64,000 bases of DNA from Streptomyces sp. CB01373 (GCF_002803075.1 NZ_NNBK01000020.1:143111-207110), one strand, 5' to 3'. Counted from the first letter of the stretch, positions 19,455 through 29,106 are shown. Notes: generated from the sequence alone by a model not told the origin. Numbers and translations are program-made.

Positions 19455-20663
19455 TCAGTCGCCGATGAGGGCGTCGACGAAGGCCTCCGGTTCGAAGGGG
19501 GCCAGGTCGTCCGGCCCCTCGCCGAGGCCGACCAGCTTGACCGGCACGCCCAGCTCGCGCTGGACGGCGACCACGATGCCGCCCTTGGCCGTGCCGTCCA
19601 GCTTGGTGAGCACGATGCCGGTGATGTCGACGACCTCGGCGAAGACACGGGCCTGGACCAGGCCGTTCTGCCCGGTGGTCGCGTCGAGCACGAGCAGCAC
19701 CTCGTCGAGCGGCGCGTGCTTCTCCACGACGCGCTTGACCTTGCCGAGCTCGTCCATGAGGCCGGTCTTGGTGTGCAGGCGGCCGGCGGTGTCGATGAGC
19801 ACCACGTCGGCGCCCATCTCCTTGCCCTCCTTCACCGCGTCGAAGGCGACGGAGGCGGGGTCGCCGGCCTCCGGTCCGCGCACGGTGTAGGCGCCGACCC
19901 GCTCGCCCCAGGTCTGGAGCTGGTCGGCGGCGGCCGCGCGGAAGGTGTCGGCGGCGCCCAGCACGACGCTGCGGCCGTCGGCGACCAGGACGCGGGCGAG
20001 CTTGCCGGTCGTCGTGGTCTTGCCGGTGCCGTTGACGCCGACGACCATCACGATGCCCGGCTTGCTCGTGGCCGGCTCGGTCTTCACGATGCGGTCCATG
20101 TCGGGCCCGATCAGCGTGAGCAGCTCCTGACGCAGCAGTCCGCGCAGCTCCTCGGGCGTGCGGGTGCCGAGCACACGCACGCGCTCGCGCAGCCGCTCGA
20201 CCAGTTCCTGGGTGGGCTGCACGCCGACGTCGGCGGTCAGCAGCGTGTCCTCGATCTCCTCCCACGTGTCCTCGTCGAGGTTCTCGCGGGACAGCAGGAC
20301 GAGCAGGCCCTTGCCCAGGGCGTTCTGCGAGCGGGAGAGGCGGGCGCGCAGCCGCACCAGACGGCCGGCGGTGGGCTCGGGCACCTCGATCGGAGGTGCC
20401 GGGAGCTCCTCGACGGGCGGCTCCTCGACGGCGGTGGGAGCCGAGCCGCCGGGGAGGTCCACCTCCTCGATCGTCCGCCGCGGCTCCTCCCGCGGCGTCT
20501 CGGCCTCCTCGCCGACGTGTGGCTCGGCCGGAGGGGCGGTGATGTCGGGCGCCGAGGGCGGCGGCGGGGGCGGCGGCTTCCTCCGCCGGCTGCCGACGAT
20601 GAGCCCGCCGAGCGCGCCGAGCACCACCACGGCGATGACTACAGCAAGGATGATGGTTTCCAT
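19455..20663 (-). CDS. ftsY: Signal recognition particle receptor FtsY
   Basis: Membrane-associated GTPase that docks SRP-ribosome complexes. The product is 402 residues from ATG 20663. One N-terminal transmembrane helix (METIILAVVIAVVVLGALGG) is followed by a basic RRRK and a seven-proline run, then an acidic linker (the A domain). NG domains start at about 110. GVNGTGKTTTTGKLA is the P-loop, followed by DTFRAAAADQL, DTAGRLHTK and TKLDGTAKGG. The transmembrane anchor is usual for actinomycete FtsY and absent in E. coli. smc lies upstream, with glcP between them. Confidence 0.96.
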   Translation of the reverse strand: METIILAVVIAVVVLGALGGLIVGSRRRKPPPPPPPSAPDITAPPAEPHVGEEAETPREEPRRTIEEVDLPGGSAPTAVEEPPVEELPAPPIEVPEPTAGRLVRLRARLSRSQNALGKGLLVLLSRENLDEDTWEEIEDTLLTADVGVQPTQELVERLRERVRVLGTRTPEELRGLLRQELLTLIGPDMDRIVKTEPATSKPGIVMVVGVNGTGKTTTTGKLARVLVADGRSVVLGAADTFRAAAADQLQTWGERVGAYTVRGPEAGDPASVAFDAVKEGKEMGADVVLIDTAGRLHTKTGLMDELGKVKRVVEKHAPLDEVLLVLDATTGQNGLVQARVFAEVVDITGIVLTKLDGTAKGGIVVAVQRELGVPVKLVGLGEGPDDLAPFEPEAFVDALIGD

Positions 20664-20755
20664 AACGCGTCCAGTATGCGCGACCACCTGGGCGTTCAGC
20701 GGTAGTCCCGACGGGGCCGCGTGCCCCTGGAACACCGGGCCCGCCGGCCGCCCGG

Positions 20756-22171
20756 CTACCCCATCTCCTCCAGCGCCTTGCCCTTCGTCTCCTTGACGAA
20801 CTTCAGGACGAACGGGATGGAGAGCGCGGCGAAGGCCGCGTAGATGACGTAGGTCCCGGCGAGGTTCCAGTCGGCCAGCGACGGGAAGCTCGCGGTGATG
20901 GCCCAGTTGGCGATCCACTGCGCGGAGGCGGCCACGCCCAGGGCGGCGGCGCGGAGCTTGTTCGGGAACATCTCGCCGAGCAGGACCCAGACGACGACAC
21001 CCCAGGACAGGGCGAAGAAGAGGACGAAGACGTGGGCCGCGATCAGGGCGACCCAGCCCTGGGTGGCCGGCAGCTTGCCGCCGACCAGGGGGTACGAGAA
21101 CGCCCAGGCCTCCAGGGCGAGACCGACGACCATGCCGGCCGAGCCGATGAGCGCGAGCGGCCTGCGGCCGATGCGGTCCACGAAGATCATCGCGATCACC
21201 GTGCCGAGGATGTTGATGATCGATGTCGTGAACGAGTAGACGAACGACTCCGTCGGGTTGACGCCGACCGACTGCCACAGCGTCGCGGAGTAGTAGAACG
21301 CGACGTTGATGCCGACGAACTGCTGGAAGGCGGAGAGGCCGATGCCGATCCAGACGATCCGCTTGAAGAGGAAGCTGCCGCCGAGCAGGTCCTTGAAGCT
21401 GGACCTGTGCTCGCGCTTCATGGCGTTCTCGATCTCGGCCACGCGGGCGTCGAGGTCGATGTGGTCGCCCTCGACCTCGGCGAGGATCCGGCGGGCCCTC
21501 TCGCGGCGGCCCACGGAGAGCAGGAAGCGCGGGGACTCGGGGATGGCGAAGGACAGCAGTCCGTACAGGACGGCCGGGACGACCATCACGCCGAGCATGA
21601 CCTGCCAGGCCTCCAGGCCCAGCAGCCGGCCGCGCTGGTTGCCGCCGGCGGCGTTGAGCAGTCCCCAGTTGACGAGCTGGGAGACGGCGATGCCGACGAC
21701 GATCGCGGCCTGCTGGAAGGAGCCGAGGCGGCCGCGGTAGGCGGGCGGGGCGACCTCGGCGATGTAGGCGGGACCGATGACCGAGGCCATGCCGATGGCG
21801 AAGCCGCCGACGATCCGCCAGAAGGCGAGGTCCCACAGGGCGAACGGCAGGGCGGAGCCGACGGCGCTGATGGTGAACAGGGTCGCGGCGATCCGCATGC
21901 AGCGGATCCGGCCGATGCGGTCGGCGATACGGCCCGCGGTGGCGGCGCCGATCGCGCAGCCGATCAGGGCGATGGCGATGACCTGGGCCAGTTCCGCGGA
22001 TCCGATGCCGTAGCGGCTCCGGATGGCTTCGACGGCGCCGTTGATGACGGAGCTGTCGTACCCGAACAGGAAGCCGCCCATGGCGGCGGCCGCGGCGATG
22101 AAGATGACGTGCCCGAGATGTTCGGGGTGAGCTGTCCGGGCTCCTGGGCCTGGGGCCTGCGTCGTGGTCAC
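20756..22171 (-). CDS. glcP: Glucose permease GlcP (MFS sugar porter)
   Basis: Proton-coupled hexose transporter of the major facilitator superfamily with 471 residues and 12 predicted helices. Sugar-porter signatures are present: GYDSSVINGA near the N-terminus, GRIADRIGRIRCM between helices 2 and 3, PESPRFLLSVGRRERA in the central loop, and DRIGRRPLALIG. By position next to smc and ftsY it corresponds to glcP1, the main glucose uptake gene of S. coelicolor (recalled synteny). A different hexose is possible from sequence alone. The gene is monocistronic, with a 165-base gap to smc. Confidence 0.88.
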   Translation of the reverse strand: MTTTQAPGPGARTAHPEHLGHVIFIAAAAAMGGFLFGYDSSVINGAVEAIRSRYGIGSAELAQVIAIALIGCAIGAATAGRIADRIGRIRCMRIAATLFTISAVGSALPFALWDLAFWRIVGGFAIGMASVIGPAYIAEVAPPAYRGRLGSFQQAAIVVGIAVSQLVNWGLLNAAGGNQRGRLLGLEAWQVMLGVMVVPAVLYGLLSFAIPESPRFLLSVGRRERARRILAEVEGDHIDLDARVAEIENAMKREHRSSFKDLLGGSFLFKRIVWIGIGLSAFQQFVGINVAFYYSATLWQSVGVNPTESFVYSFTTSIINILGTVIAMIFVDRIGRRPLALIGSAGMVVGLALEAWAFSYPLVGGKLPATQGWVALIAAHVFVLFFALSWGVVVWVLLGEMFPNKLRAAALGVAASAQWIANWAITASFPSLADWNLAGTYVIYAAFAALSIPFVLKFVKETKGKALEEMG

Positions 22172-22336
22172 GTGTACTCCTCGGGCACACCCCGGCAGGC
22201 GCTTCCGGGGTGGGGGTCAGGCATGATCCGACTACCCCGAAGTGGCGGGCGCACGCGGACCCGCCCGCCGCCGCACGAGCGCCCGGTCGCTGCCGCGGGC
22301 GCCGGCCTCCCCCGCCTCCGCACGCGCCCCGGGCCG

Positions 22337-25300
22337 CTACCGCAGGCGCTGGCTGATGACCTTCGACACGCCGTCGCCCTGCATGGAGACGCCGTAGAGC
22401 GCGTCGGCGACCTCCATCGTGCGCTTCTGGTGCGTGATCACGATGAGCTGCGAGGCCTCCTGGAGCTCCTGCATGATCCGGATCAGCCGCTGGAGGTTGG
22501 TGTCGTCGAGGGCCGCCTCGACCTCGTCCATGACGTAGAAGGGGCTCGGACGGGCCTTGAAGATGGAGACGAGCAGCGCCACGGCGGTCAGCGACCGCTC
22601 GCCGCCGGAGAGCAGGGACAGCCGCTTGACCTTCTTGCCCGGCGGGCGCGCCTCGACATCCACGCCCGTGGTGAGCATGTTGTCGGGGTCGGTCAGTACG
22701 AGCCGCCCGTCGCCGCCCGGGAAGAGCCTGCCGAAGACGCCCTCGAACTCGCGGGCGGTGTCCCGGTAGGCCTCGGTGAAGACCTGCTCGACGCGCTCGT
22801 CGACCTCCTTGACGACCTGGAGCAGGTCGGCGCGGGTCTTCTTGAGGTCCTCGAGCTGCTCGCTGAGGAACTGGTGGCGTTCCTCCAGCGCCGCGAACTC
22901 CTCCAGGGCGAGCGGGTTGACCTTGCCGAGCTGCTGGTAGGCGCGCTCGGCGGCCTTCAGCCGCTTCTCCTGCTCGGCCCGTGCGTAGGGCCGGGGCCGG
23001 TTGCGGGGGTGCTGCGGGTCCTCCGGGAGCTGCTCGCCCTCGGCGGGGGGCGAGGGCGGTACGGGCTGGTGCGGCCCGTACTCCTCCATCAGGCCCGCCG
23101 GTTCGACCCCGAGTTCCTCCAGGGCCCTGGTCTCCAGCTGCTCGATGCGCAGCCGTTTCTCGGCGCCGAGCACCTCGCCCCGGTGGACCGAGTCGGTCAG
23201 CTTGTCGAGTTCGGCCTTGAGGTCCCGGCCCTCGGCGCGGGCGGCGGTCAGCTCCTGCTCGCGACGGGCCTTGGCGGCCTCGGCGGCGGACCGCTCCTGT
23301 TCGGCGCGGGCCACGGAGACCTCGACGTGGGCGAGCAGCTGCCGGGCGCCGGCGGCGACCGCCGAGGCCACCTCCGCCTCGTGGCGCAGCCGGGCGCGCC
23401 GCTGCTCGGCACGCGCGCGTGCCTCGCGTTCGGCGCGGGCGGCCCGGTCCAGCGAGTCGGCCCTGCCGGCCAGCCCCTTGACCCGTTCCTCGTGCGTACG
23501 GACCTGGAGGCGGGCCTCCATCTCGGTCTGGCGGGCGTTGGCGCCGTCGGCGGCGAGCCGGTCGCGTGCGGAGGTGTCGGGCTCCTCCTCGATCGGCGTC
23601 TCCTCGGCCACGGCGAGCCGCTCGGCCAGCTCCCCCGCTTCCTGAAGGGCGTTGTCGAGGGCCTCCTGGGCGCGGGCGGCGGCGGCCGCCGAGCGCTCGG
23701 CCTCCCCGGCTGCGCCGCGTGCCTGTCCGGCGAGCCGGCCCAGTTGCTGGGCGACGGCCGACTTCTCCCGGTCGGAGGTCCGCCGCCGCTCCCCCAGTTC
23801 CTCGACCAGCGCCGCGCACCGGCCGCGCCGCTCGGCGGCCCGCTGCTGGTCCGCGGTCAGCTCCTCGCACCGCACGGCGAGCCGCTCCAGCTCGGCGGCG
23901 GCCTCGTCCACAGAGGCCTGTACCTCCAGCAGGCTGGGCGCCCCCGCGGAGCCGCCCTGGGCGAAGTACGCCCCGAGCAGATCGCCCTCGGCGGTCACCG
24001 CGGTCAGCTCCGGCCGTGCGAGAACCAGGTCCTCCGCGTCCTCCAGCGTCCCCACCACGACGATTCCCCGCAGCAGCCACCGCGCGGCGGGCATCAGCTC
24101 GGCGGGACCGCGTACGAACTCGGCGGCGAAGGGGTGGTCCGGTGCCGGGCCGGGCGGGGCCGCGGTCGTTTCCGGTGAGGGGCCGGCGAGGAGCAGCGCG
24201 GCCCGGCCCGCGTCCTGTTTGCGCAGCAGGCGCAGGGCGTCGGCCGCCGCGGTGGGACTGGTCACGGCCAGGGCGTCGGCGGCGGCGCCGAAGGCGGTGG
24301 CCAGAGGGGTCTCGTAGCCGGGGGTGACCGTCAGGAGTGCGGCGGCGGGGCCCAGCAGGCCGGTGAGGCGGTCCTTCGCGCCGAGCAGGGCGCCCGTGCC
24401 GTCCTTGCGGCGCAGGCCCAGGGCGAGGGCGTCGTGCCGGGCCTGGGTCGCCGCCCGCTTGCGTTCGGCCGCGGTGACCGCCTCGCGGGCCGCGGTGAGG
24501 GCGGCCTCCGCCTCGGCCAGCGCCGTCCTCGCCGCCTCGTGCCGCCCGGCCAGTTCCTCGTCGCCCGCGTCGAGGCCGTCGACCTCGGCCTTGAGCGCCT
24601 CGTACTCCTCCTGGGCCTGGACGGCACGTTCCTGGGCCTCGTCCCTGGCGGCGGCCAGCCGCTCGATCTCGGCCTGGGCGGAGGCGGCGCGCGAACGGGC
24701 CGCGTTCACCTGGCCGGCGAGCCGGGCCAGGCCCTCGCGGCGGTCGGCGATGGCGCGGGCCGCGTCCTTCAGGCGCCGCTCCTCGACGGCCAGTTCCCGC
24801 TCCAGCTCGGCGCGGTGGGCGACGGTGTCGTCCAGGGCTCGCTGGGCCGCCTCCAGGGCCGCCTCGAGCCCTGCCTCCTGCTCGCGGACGCGCTCGGCCT
24901 CGCGTTCCAGTTCCTCGGGTTCGCGGCCGCGCCGCTCCTCGGCGGGCGCGGAGGTGGCGCTGTGCACGCGCGCGTCGGCGAGCGAGATCGTGCCGCGTAC
25001 GCGTTCGGCGAGCTGGGACAGTTCGTACCAGGTCTGCTGGGCGCGCTGGAGGCGCGGGACGAGCCGGCGCACCTCGTCCTCGAGGAGGGCCTCGCGCTGG
25101 AGGGCCTTCTTCAGCTCCTGCTCGGCGGCTTCCTTGCGTTCCTTCAGGGCCGCCTCGTCGGCGACCTCGTTGCTCAGCGCCTCGCGCAGGCCGACGAGGT
25201 CGTCGGCCAGGAGCCGCAGGCGCGCGTCCCTCAGGTCGGCCTGGATGACCGCGGCCCTGCGCGCGACCGCCGCCTGCCGGCCGAGCGGCTTGAGCTGGCG

Positions 25301-25897
25301 GCGCAGTTCGTCGGTGAGGTCCTGCACGCGCGCGAGGTTGGCCCGCATGGCGTCCAGCTTCCTGAGCGCCTTCTCCTTGCGCTTGCGGTGCTTGAGGACG
25401 CCCGCGGCCTCCTCGATGAAGGCGCGGCGGCCCATGGGGTCGGCGTGCAGGACGGAGTCGAGCTGGCCCTGGCCGACGATGACGTGCATCTCGCGGCCGA
25501 TGCCGGAGTCTGACAGCAGTTCCTGGATGTCGAGCAGCCGGCAGGTGTCGCCGTTGATCTGGTACTCGCTGCCACCGTTGCGGAACATGATCCGCGTGAT
25601 GGTGACCTCGGCGTACTCGATGGGCAGGGCCCCGTCGGAGTTGTCGATGGTCAGGGACACCTCTGCGCGGCCGAGCGGCGGGCGCCCGGTGGTGCCGGCG
25701 AAGATGACGTCCTCCATCTTGCCGCCGCGCAGCGACTTGGCCCCCTGCTCGCCCATGACCCAGCTGAGCGCGTCCACGACGTTGGACTTGCCCGAGCCGT
25801 TCGGCCCGACGACGCACGTGATCCCCGGTTCGAACCGGAGCGTGGTCGCCGAGGCGAACGACTTGAACCCGCGGAGGGTCAGGGCCTTGAGGTGCAC
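22337..25897 (-). CDS. smc: Chromosome segregation protein SMC
   Basis: Condensin ATPase that organises and segregates chromosomes with ScpA and ScpB. The product is 1186 residues from GTG 25897 (MHLKALTLRGFKSFA). Walker A GPNGSGKSN is near 32. Long coiled coils rich in Ala, Glu and Arg span about 170-500 and 670-1000. The hinge lies at about 510-660. The C-terminal signature LLSGGERSLTAVALL is near 1093, with the Walker B sequence FYVMDEVEAALDD. Upstream lies the small coiled-coil gene at 26159. Confidence 0.97.
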   Translation of the reverse strand: MHLKALTLRGFKSFASATTLRFEPGITCVVGPNGSGKSNVVDALSWVMGEQGAKSLRGGKMEDVIFAGTTGRPPLGRAEVSLTIDNSDGALPIEYAEVTITRIMFRNGGSEYQINGDTCRLLDIQELLSDSGIGREMHVIVGQGQLDSVLHADPMGRRAFIEEAAGVLKHRKRKEKALRKLDAMRANLARVQDLTDELRRQLKPLGRQAAVARRAAVIQADLRDARLRLLADDLVGLREALSNEVADEAALKERKEAAEQELKKALQREALLEDEVRRLVPRLQRAQQTWYELSQLAERVRGTISLADARVHSATSAPAEERRGREPEELEREAERVREQEAGLEAALEAAQRALDDTVAHRAELERELAVEERRLKDAARAIADRREGLARLAGQVNAARSRAASAQAEIERLAAARDEAQERAVQAQEEYEALKAEVDGLDAGDEELAGRHEAARTALAEAEAALTAAREAVTAAERKRAATQARHDALALGLRRKDGTGALLGAKDRLTGLLGPAAALLTVTPGYETPLATAFGAAADALAVTSPTAAADALRLLRKQDAGRAALLLAGPSPETTAAPPGPAPDHPFAAEFVRGPAELMPAARWLLRGIVVVGTLEDAEDLVLARPELTAVTAEGDLLGAYFAQGGSAGAPSLLEVQASVDEAAAELERLAVRCEELTADQQRAAERRGRCAALVEELGERRRTSDREKSAVAQQLGRLAGQARGAAGEAERSAAAAARAQEALDNALQEAGELAERLAVAEETPIEEEPDTSARDRLAADGANARQTEMEARLQVRTHEERVKGLAGRADSLDRAARAEREARARAEQRRARLRHEAEVASAVAAGARQLLAHVEVSVARAEQERSAAEAAKARREQELTAARAEGRDLKAELDKLTDSVHRGEVLGAEKRLRIEQLETRALEELGVEPAGLMEEYGPHQPVPPSPPAEGEQLPEDPQHPRNRPRPYARAEQEKRLKAAERAYQQLGKVNPLALEEFAALEERHQFLSEQLEDLKKTRADLLQVVKEVDERVEQVFTEAYRDTAREFEGVFGRLFPGGDGRLVLTDPDNMLTTGVDVEARPPGKKVKRLSLLSGGERSLTAVALLVSIFKARPSPFYVMDEVEAALDDTNLQRLIRIMQELQEASQLIVITHQKRTMEVADALYGVSMQGDGVSKVISQRLR

Positions 25898-26158
25898 GCA
25901 GCCGGACTTTACCGGCAGCTCCTACCCCACTTCACTAACCCCCGCAACCGCGCGGTTTCGCCTCTGAATATGCAGGGCACACCAAATGTTAAAGACGGTG
26001 AAAGGGTGCGCGGGGGCAACGAAGGCGGGGCAAGCGGGGCCAAGCAGGGCCAAGCAGGGCGGGGGAAAGAACGAAGGGACGCCGAAGCGTCCCTTGCAAC
26101 TCTGGCAACTGAGCGGTTGACGACAGCCCAACCCCTGTGTCGTTGTGCGATGCAGTGA

Positions 26159-26362
26159 TCAGGTGAGCGCAGGCTCCGCCTGGTGTGCGTCGACGCGCTC
26201 CATGATCCTGTCGTGAGAAGCGGCAGCCGTCAGGGCGTCGTTCTCGGCCTGGATCCGCACAAGCTCGGATTCCAGGTCCTGGACGCGCTGCTGGAGCCGT
26301 CGCATCTCGGCGAGGAGTCGAGGGTCGGAGCCGCCGACGTAACCGAGAAGCGCCTTTGCCAT
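26159..26362 (-). CDS. Small coiled-coil protein, function unknown
   Basis: The protein has 67 residues from ATG 26362, with GGAGGACC about 8 bases upstream, so the start is well supported. It opens MAKALLGYVGGSDPRLLAEM and continues as a heptad-like helix (RRLQQRVQDLESELVRIQAEN). The pattern suggests a short dimeric coiled coil. It lies 261 bases upstream of smc on the same strand and about 380 bases downstream of acylphosphatase. I recall similar unnamed proteins in other Streptomyces at this place but no assigned role. Confidence 0.8.
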   Translation of the reverse strand: MAKALLGYVGGSDPRLLAEMRRLQQRVQDLESELVRIQAENDALTAAASHDRIMERVDAHQAEPALT

Positions 26363-26743
26363 GATGGATGGTCCTCCACACTGAGTGACCGACCGAAGCG
26401 GTGTGGGTCGTGAGGGATTCGCACCCGTGGTGCTTGGCACTGCCTGAGTTGTGGTGCCGTTCATCCATGCCAAACAGCTGAGGTGCGCGGGCTTTCAGCG
26501 TCTCACCAAAAAGTTTGACGGTCAACACGATCACGCCCCGTATCCATGGGTGTCCCGGGGGCGCGCGACCGGAAATCAGGTGGCGCTGCGACTCCTGCGG
26601 GCCCTTCGGGGCGTGCGGATCATCCTGCTGTGCGGAGCCTGCCATGCCGCGCGTTTCTTGGCAACCACCTGCTCCTTTTCCCTCCGGGCAGGTGCCGGTG
26701 GCAGATGCCGCCGCCGCCGTCGGGGCCCCACCGCGCCACACGG
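26363..26743. other. Intergenic region upstream of the small coiled-coil gene
   Basis: This 381-base gap lies between two minus-strand genes. A small palindrome TTGACNGTCAA sits near 26516-26526, and its TTGACC on the minus strand could be a -35, but I found no matching -10. No coding frame is supported. Confidence 0.45.
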
Positions 26744-27025
26744 TCAGCGGATCGCGAACCCGTCGTAGCCGCCGCGAGGTGTGTCCCATATCTCGGTGAC
26801 ACCGTCGACGCGTCCGGGCGTGTCGCCGCCCTGCAACCAGTCCAGGAGCTTCTGGCACCCCTCGCGGGCCCCCTCGGCGACCACTTGCACGCGCCCGTCC
26901 CCCAGGTTGAGGGCGAAACCGCTCAGGTCCCCGATCTCCAGCGCCCTGGCCCGCGTGAACCAGCGGAAACCCACTCCCTGGACGTGCCCGCGGACCCAGG
27001 CGACCAGTCGAACATCCTCGCTCAT
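26744..27025 (-). CDS. acyP: Acylphosphatase
   Basis: Small enzyme (93 residues) that hydrolyses the acyl-phosphate bond. The catalytic signature GHVQGVGFRWFTR (near 13-25) holds the phosphate-binding Arg. GFALNLGDGRVQVVAEG supplies the catalytic Asn near 40. The position just upstream of smc is standard in actinobacteria. The physiological substrate is unknown for the bacterial enzymes. Confidence 0.95.
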   Translation of the reverse strand: MSEDVRLVAWVRGHVQGVGFRWFTRARALEIGDLSGFALNLGDGRVQVVAEGAREGCQKLLDWLQGGDTPGRVDGVTEIWDTPRGGYDGFAIR

Positions 27026-27113
27026 GGGTGCAACCTAACCGGCCAATGTCTCTCGCGGCACCTCCGCCCCTCGCGCCATGCGGTACCGTCCCGATCCAAT
27101 GAATCTCATCTGA

Positions 27114-27135
27114 AACTCACTCGATCGTGTGAGTT
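27114..27135. promoter_or_regulatory. Operator-like palindrome upstream of the CAP-domain gene
   Basis: The arms AACTCAC (27114-27120) and GTGAGTT (27129-27135) are perfect inverted repeats around TCGATCGT. 20 of the 22 positions are palindromic. The site ends 59 bases before the CAP gene start and lies between divergent genes. The shape suits a dimeric regulator, but no specific family is claimed. Confidence 0.5.
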
Positions 27136-27194
27136 GGGTTGACCGCGTCGGCTCAGGGCGCGCGTCGACCGAGAGAGACGAGGAAGGCCAGCAC

Positions 27195-28331
27195 ATGGGA
27201 CGCCACCGACGCTGGGACGCCGGCCGCGCCGCCACGGGCCGCGCCACGGGGGACAGTCGGACGCACGGCTCGTACGAGTACGAGCCCGACCGCGATCCGT
27301 GGGACAGCCGCCCGCAGGACGACGACGGCCGCCTGGGCATCGCGCCCTATCTGAACCCGGACCTGTACGGCGACGCGCCCGCCACGGCTCCGGAGTACCT
27401 CTTCGACACGGACGACGGCTCCGCCCACGCCAACACCACCGTGATCTTCCCGGCCGACGGCTTCAGCCCGGCGGACGGGCCGCGGGAGCGGGGGCACCGC
27501 CGGAAGAAGAAGGCCGCGACGCCGGTCCGCACGGGGCTGCTCGGGGTCTCCGCCGCGGTCGCCCTCGGCACCGTCGCGGTCGCCACCGGCGCGGTGCCCG
27601 GTCTGGAGAACTACAAGCTGGGCGGCCCGGGCGGCGGCGCCGACAAGGTGCAGGCCGCGGGCTCGCCGACGAACAGCGAGGCCCCGCTGGGCGGCACCTC
27701 CGGCAGCGCCGACGCGGGCGGCCAGGCCGGCGGCTCCACGACGAGCCGCGGCGCGGACCGGCCCGTTCCGTCGCAGCGGTCCGCCTCCGAGTCGGCTCCG
27801 GCCTCGAAGCCGGAAGCGGAGGCGTCGGCCACGCCCACCAAGGCACCGGAGGCGAAGCCGACCACCGCCCCGGAGAAGCCGGAGACCGCGCCCGCCGAGA
27901 CCGCCTCCCAGGCCGCCCCGGCGAAGACCGAGGCCCCGACCGCCGCCCCCACGCAGGCGGCCGTCGAGGCCGAGGTGCTCAGGCTCGTCAACGAGGAGCG
28001 GGCGAAGGTCGGGTGCAGCGCGCTGACGGCGAGCAGCGCGCTCGCCGGCCTCGCGCAGGACTTCAGCGAGGCCATGGCCGCGGAGAACTTCTTCGACCAC
28101 ACCGACCCCAGCGGTGCCTCGCCGTGGGACCGGGCGGCGAAGCTCGGCATCACCAGCCTCGGCGGCGAGAACATAGCCCGCGGACAGGCCGACGCGGCGG
28201 CGGTGATGGACGCCTGGATGAACAGCCCGGGCCACCGCGCCAACATACTGAACTGCGACTTCAAGACCCTGGGCGTCGGCGCGCACTTCGGCTCCGGCGG
28301 TCCGTGGTGGACGCAGGACTTCGGGTACTGA
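27195..28331 (+). CDS. Membrane-anchored CAP (SCP/PR1) domain protein
   Basis: The protein has 378 residues from ATG 27195 with AGGAAGG upstream. It has a cytoplasmic acidic and Arg-rich N-terminus (1-100), a basic RKKK stop-transfer region and a membrane helix at about 113-135 (GLLGVSAAVALGTVAVA). A low-complexity Ala/Pro/Lys/Thr linker follows (about 150-255). The C-terminal CAP domain has VLRLVNEERAKVGC, FFDHTDPSG, GGENIARG and MNSPGHRANIL. Such domains occur in secreted actinomycete proteins of unclear activity. It is probably exposed at the cell surface. A 22-bp palindrome lies in its promoter region. Confidence 0.9.
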   Translation: MGRHRRWDAGRAATGRATGDSRTHGSYEYEPDRDPWDSRPQDDDGRLGIAPYLNPDLYGDAPATAPEYLFDTDDGSAHANTTVIFPADGFSPADGPRERGHRRKKKAATPVRTGLLGVSAAVALGTVAVATGAVPGLENYKLGGPGGGADKVQAAGSPTNSEAPLGGTSGSADAGGQAGGSTTSRGADRPVPSQRSASESAPASKPEAEASATPTKAPEAKPTTAPEKPETAPAETASQAAPAKTEAPTAAPTQAAVEAEVLRLVNEERAKVGCSALTASSALAGLAQDFSEAMAAENFFDHTDPSGASPWDRAAKLGITSLGGENIARGQADAAAVMDAWMNSPGHRANILNCDFKTLGVGAHFGSGGPWWTQDFGY

Positions 28332-28422
28332 CCTGTGGGAGCCGGGGAAGTGGTGGGTCGGGGACAGTTCGATCGCTGACACTCGTGCCGGCCGCCCATG
28401 GGCCACATGTCTTCGCGTGCGG

Positions 28423-29106
28423 TCAGGCCACGGCGAGCAGTACCACCAGCAGCACCAGGCCGGCCGCCGCCGGGGCGAGGATCTCGTACGCCCAGCGCAC
28501 CTCGGGCTGCCCCTGGCCCTCCTTGGTCATGGCACCTGCCTCCTGGAGCGCACGCAGGCTGTCCATGGTCCTGTCGGGTTGCGGCTGCAGGCGTTCCAGC
28601 CCCGTGCTCGGCCGGTCGGGCCGTCCCAGGTCGTAGAGGCGGCGGTCCAGGCCGGGGCCACCCGGACTCTGCAAGGCGTGGGACATCCTGATCTGCGCGC
28701 GGCCGGCTCGCTTGAGGCGGCGCGTGGAGAGCGGGATGGCCCACAACTGGTACTTGGTGCCGATCTGGTCGAAGGCTTCGTTGGAGTGGCCGGACCGCAG
28801 ACCGGAGACGGCACCCCAGGGCAGTGTGATGGTGCGGAACGGGTTGCGGATGCGCAGCCGGTGGTCGTTGGCGAAGACCGCGGGCCGCAAGGTGAGGGCG
28901 AACAGCAGCGGAATCACCAGCAGCATCGCCGCCAGCGCCTTCCAGGGCATGCCGCCGTCGGTGGTGACGACCGCGGCGATGCCCAGACACAGGACGACGA
29001 CAAGCAGTACCGCTCCTGTGGCGATGTCGAGGAGCGACCGGAAGACACGGTCGGTGGAGACGGGCTGCGCGGCGCGGCGTGGTGACCGCGGGTCGGGTGT
29101 CGGCAT
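28423..29106 (-). CDS. PH-like domain membrane protein
   Basis: The product is 227 residues if started at ATG 29106 (MPTPDPRSPRRAAQ). ATG 29127, seven codons earlier, is equally possible because neither has a clear ribosome site. Two adjacent hydrophobic helices (about 25-70) precede a bacterial PH-like region containing NDHRLRIRNPFRTITLPWGAV. The protein ends in a C-terminal membrane helix (AAAGLVLLVVLLAVA). Such proteins are common and unnamed in actinomycetes. It is convergent with the CAP gene and divergent from the HxlR regulator. Confidence 0.8.
   Translation of the reverse strand: MPTPDPRSPRRAAQPVSTDRVFRSLLDIATGAVLLVVVLCLGIAAVVTTDGGMPWKALAAMLLVIPLLFALTLRPAVFANDHRLRIRNPFRTITLPWGAVSGLRSGHSNEAFDQIGTKYQLWAIPLSTRRLKRAGRAQIRMSHALQSPGGPGLDRRLYDLGRPDRPSTGLERLQPQPDRTMDSLRALQEAGAMTKEGQGQPEVRWAYEILAPAAAGLVLLVVLLAVA

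Noticed and set aside
21032..24178. A 1048-codon plus-strand frame opposite glcP and smc
   Set aside because: No ribosome site or family motifs; it mirrors the third-position GC bias of smc.
19455..25817. A 2120-codon open frame on the minus strand through ftsY, glcP and smc
   Set aside because: Only its end is real (ftsY from 20663). The rest is Arg/Gly/Pro/Ala-rich translation of GC-rich smc and glcP DNA in the wrong frame.
27153..28406. A 417-codon minus-strand frame opposite the CAP-domain gene
   Set aside because: It is a low-complexity Arg/Gly/Leu shadow. The plus strand encodes a clear CAP domain with an anchor and ribosome site.
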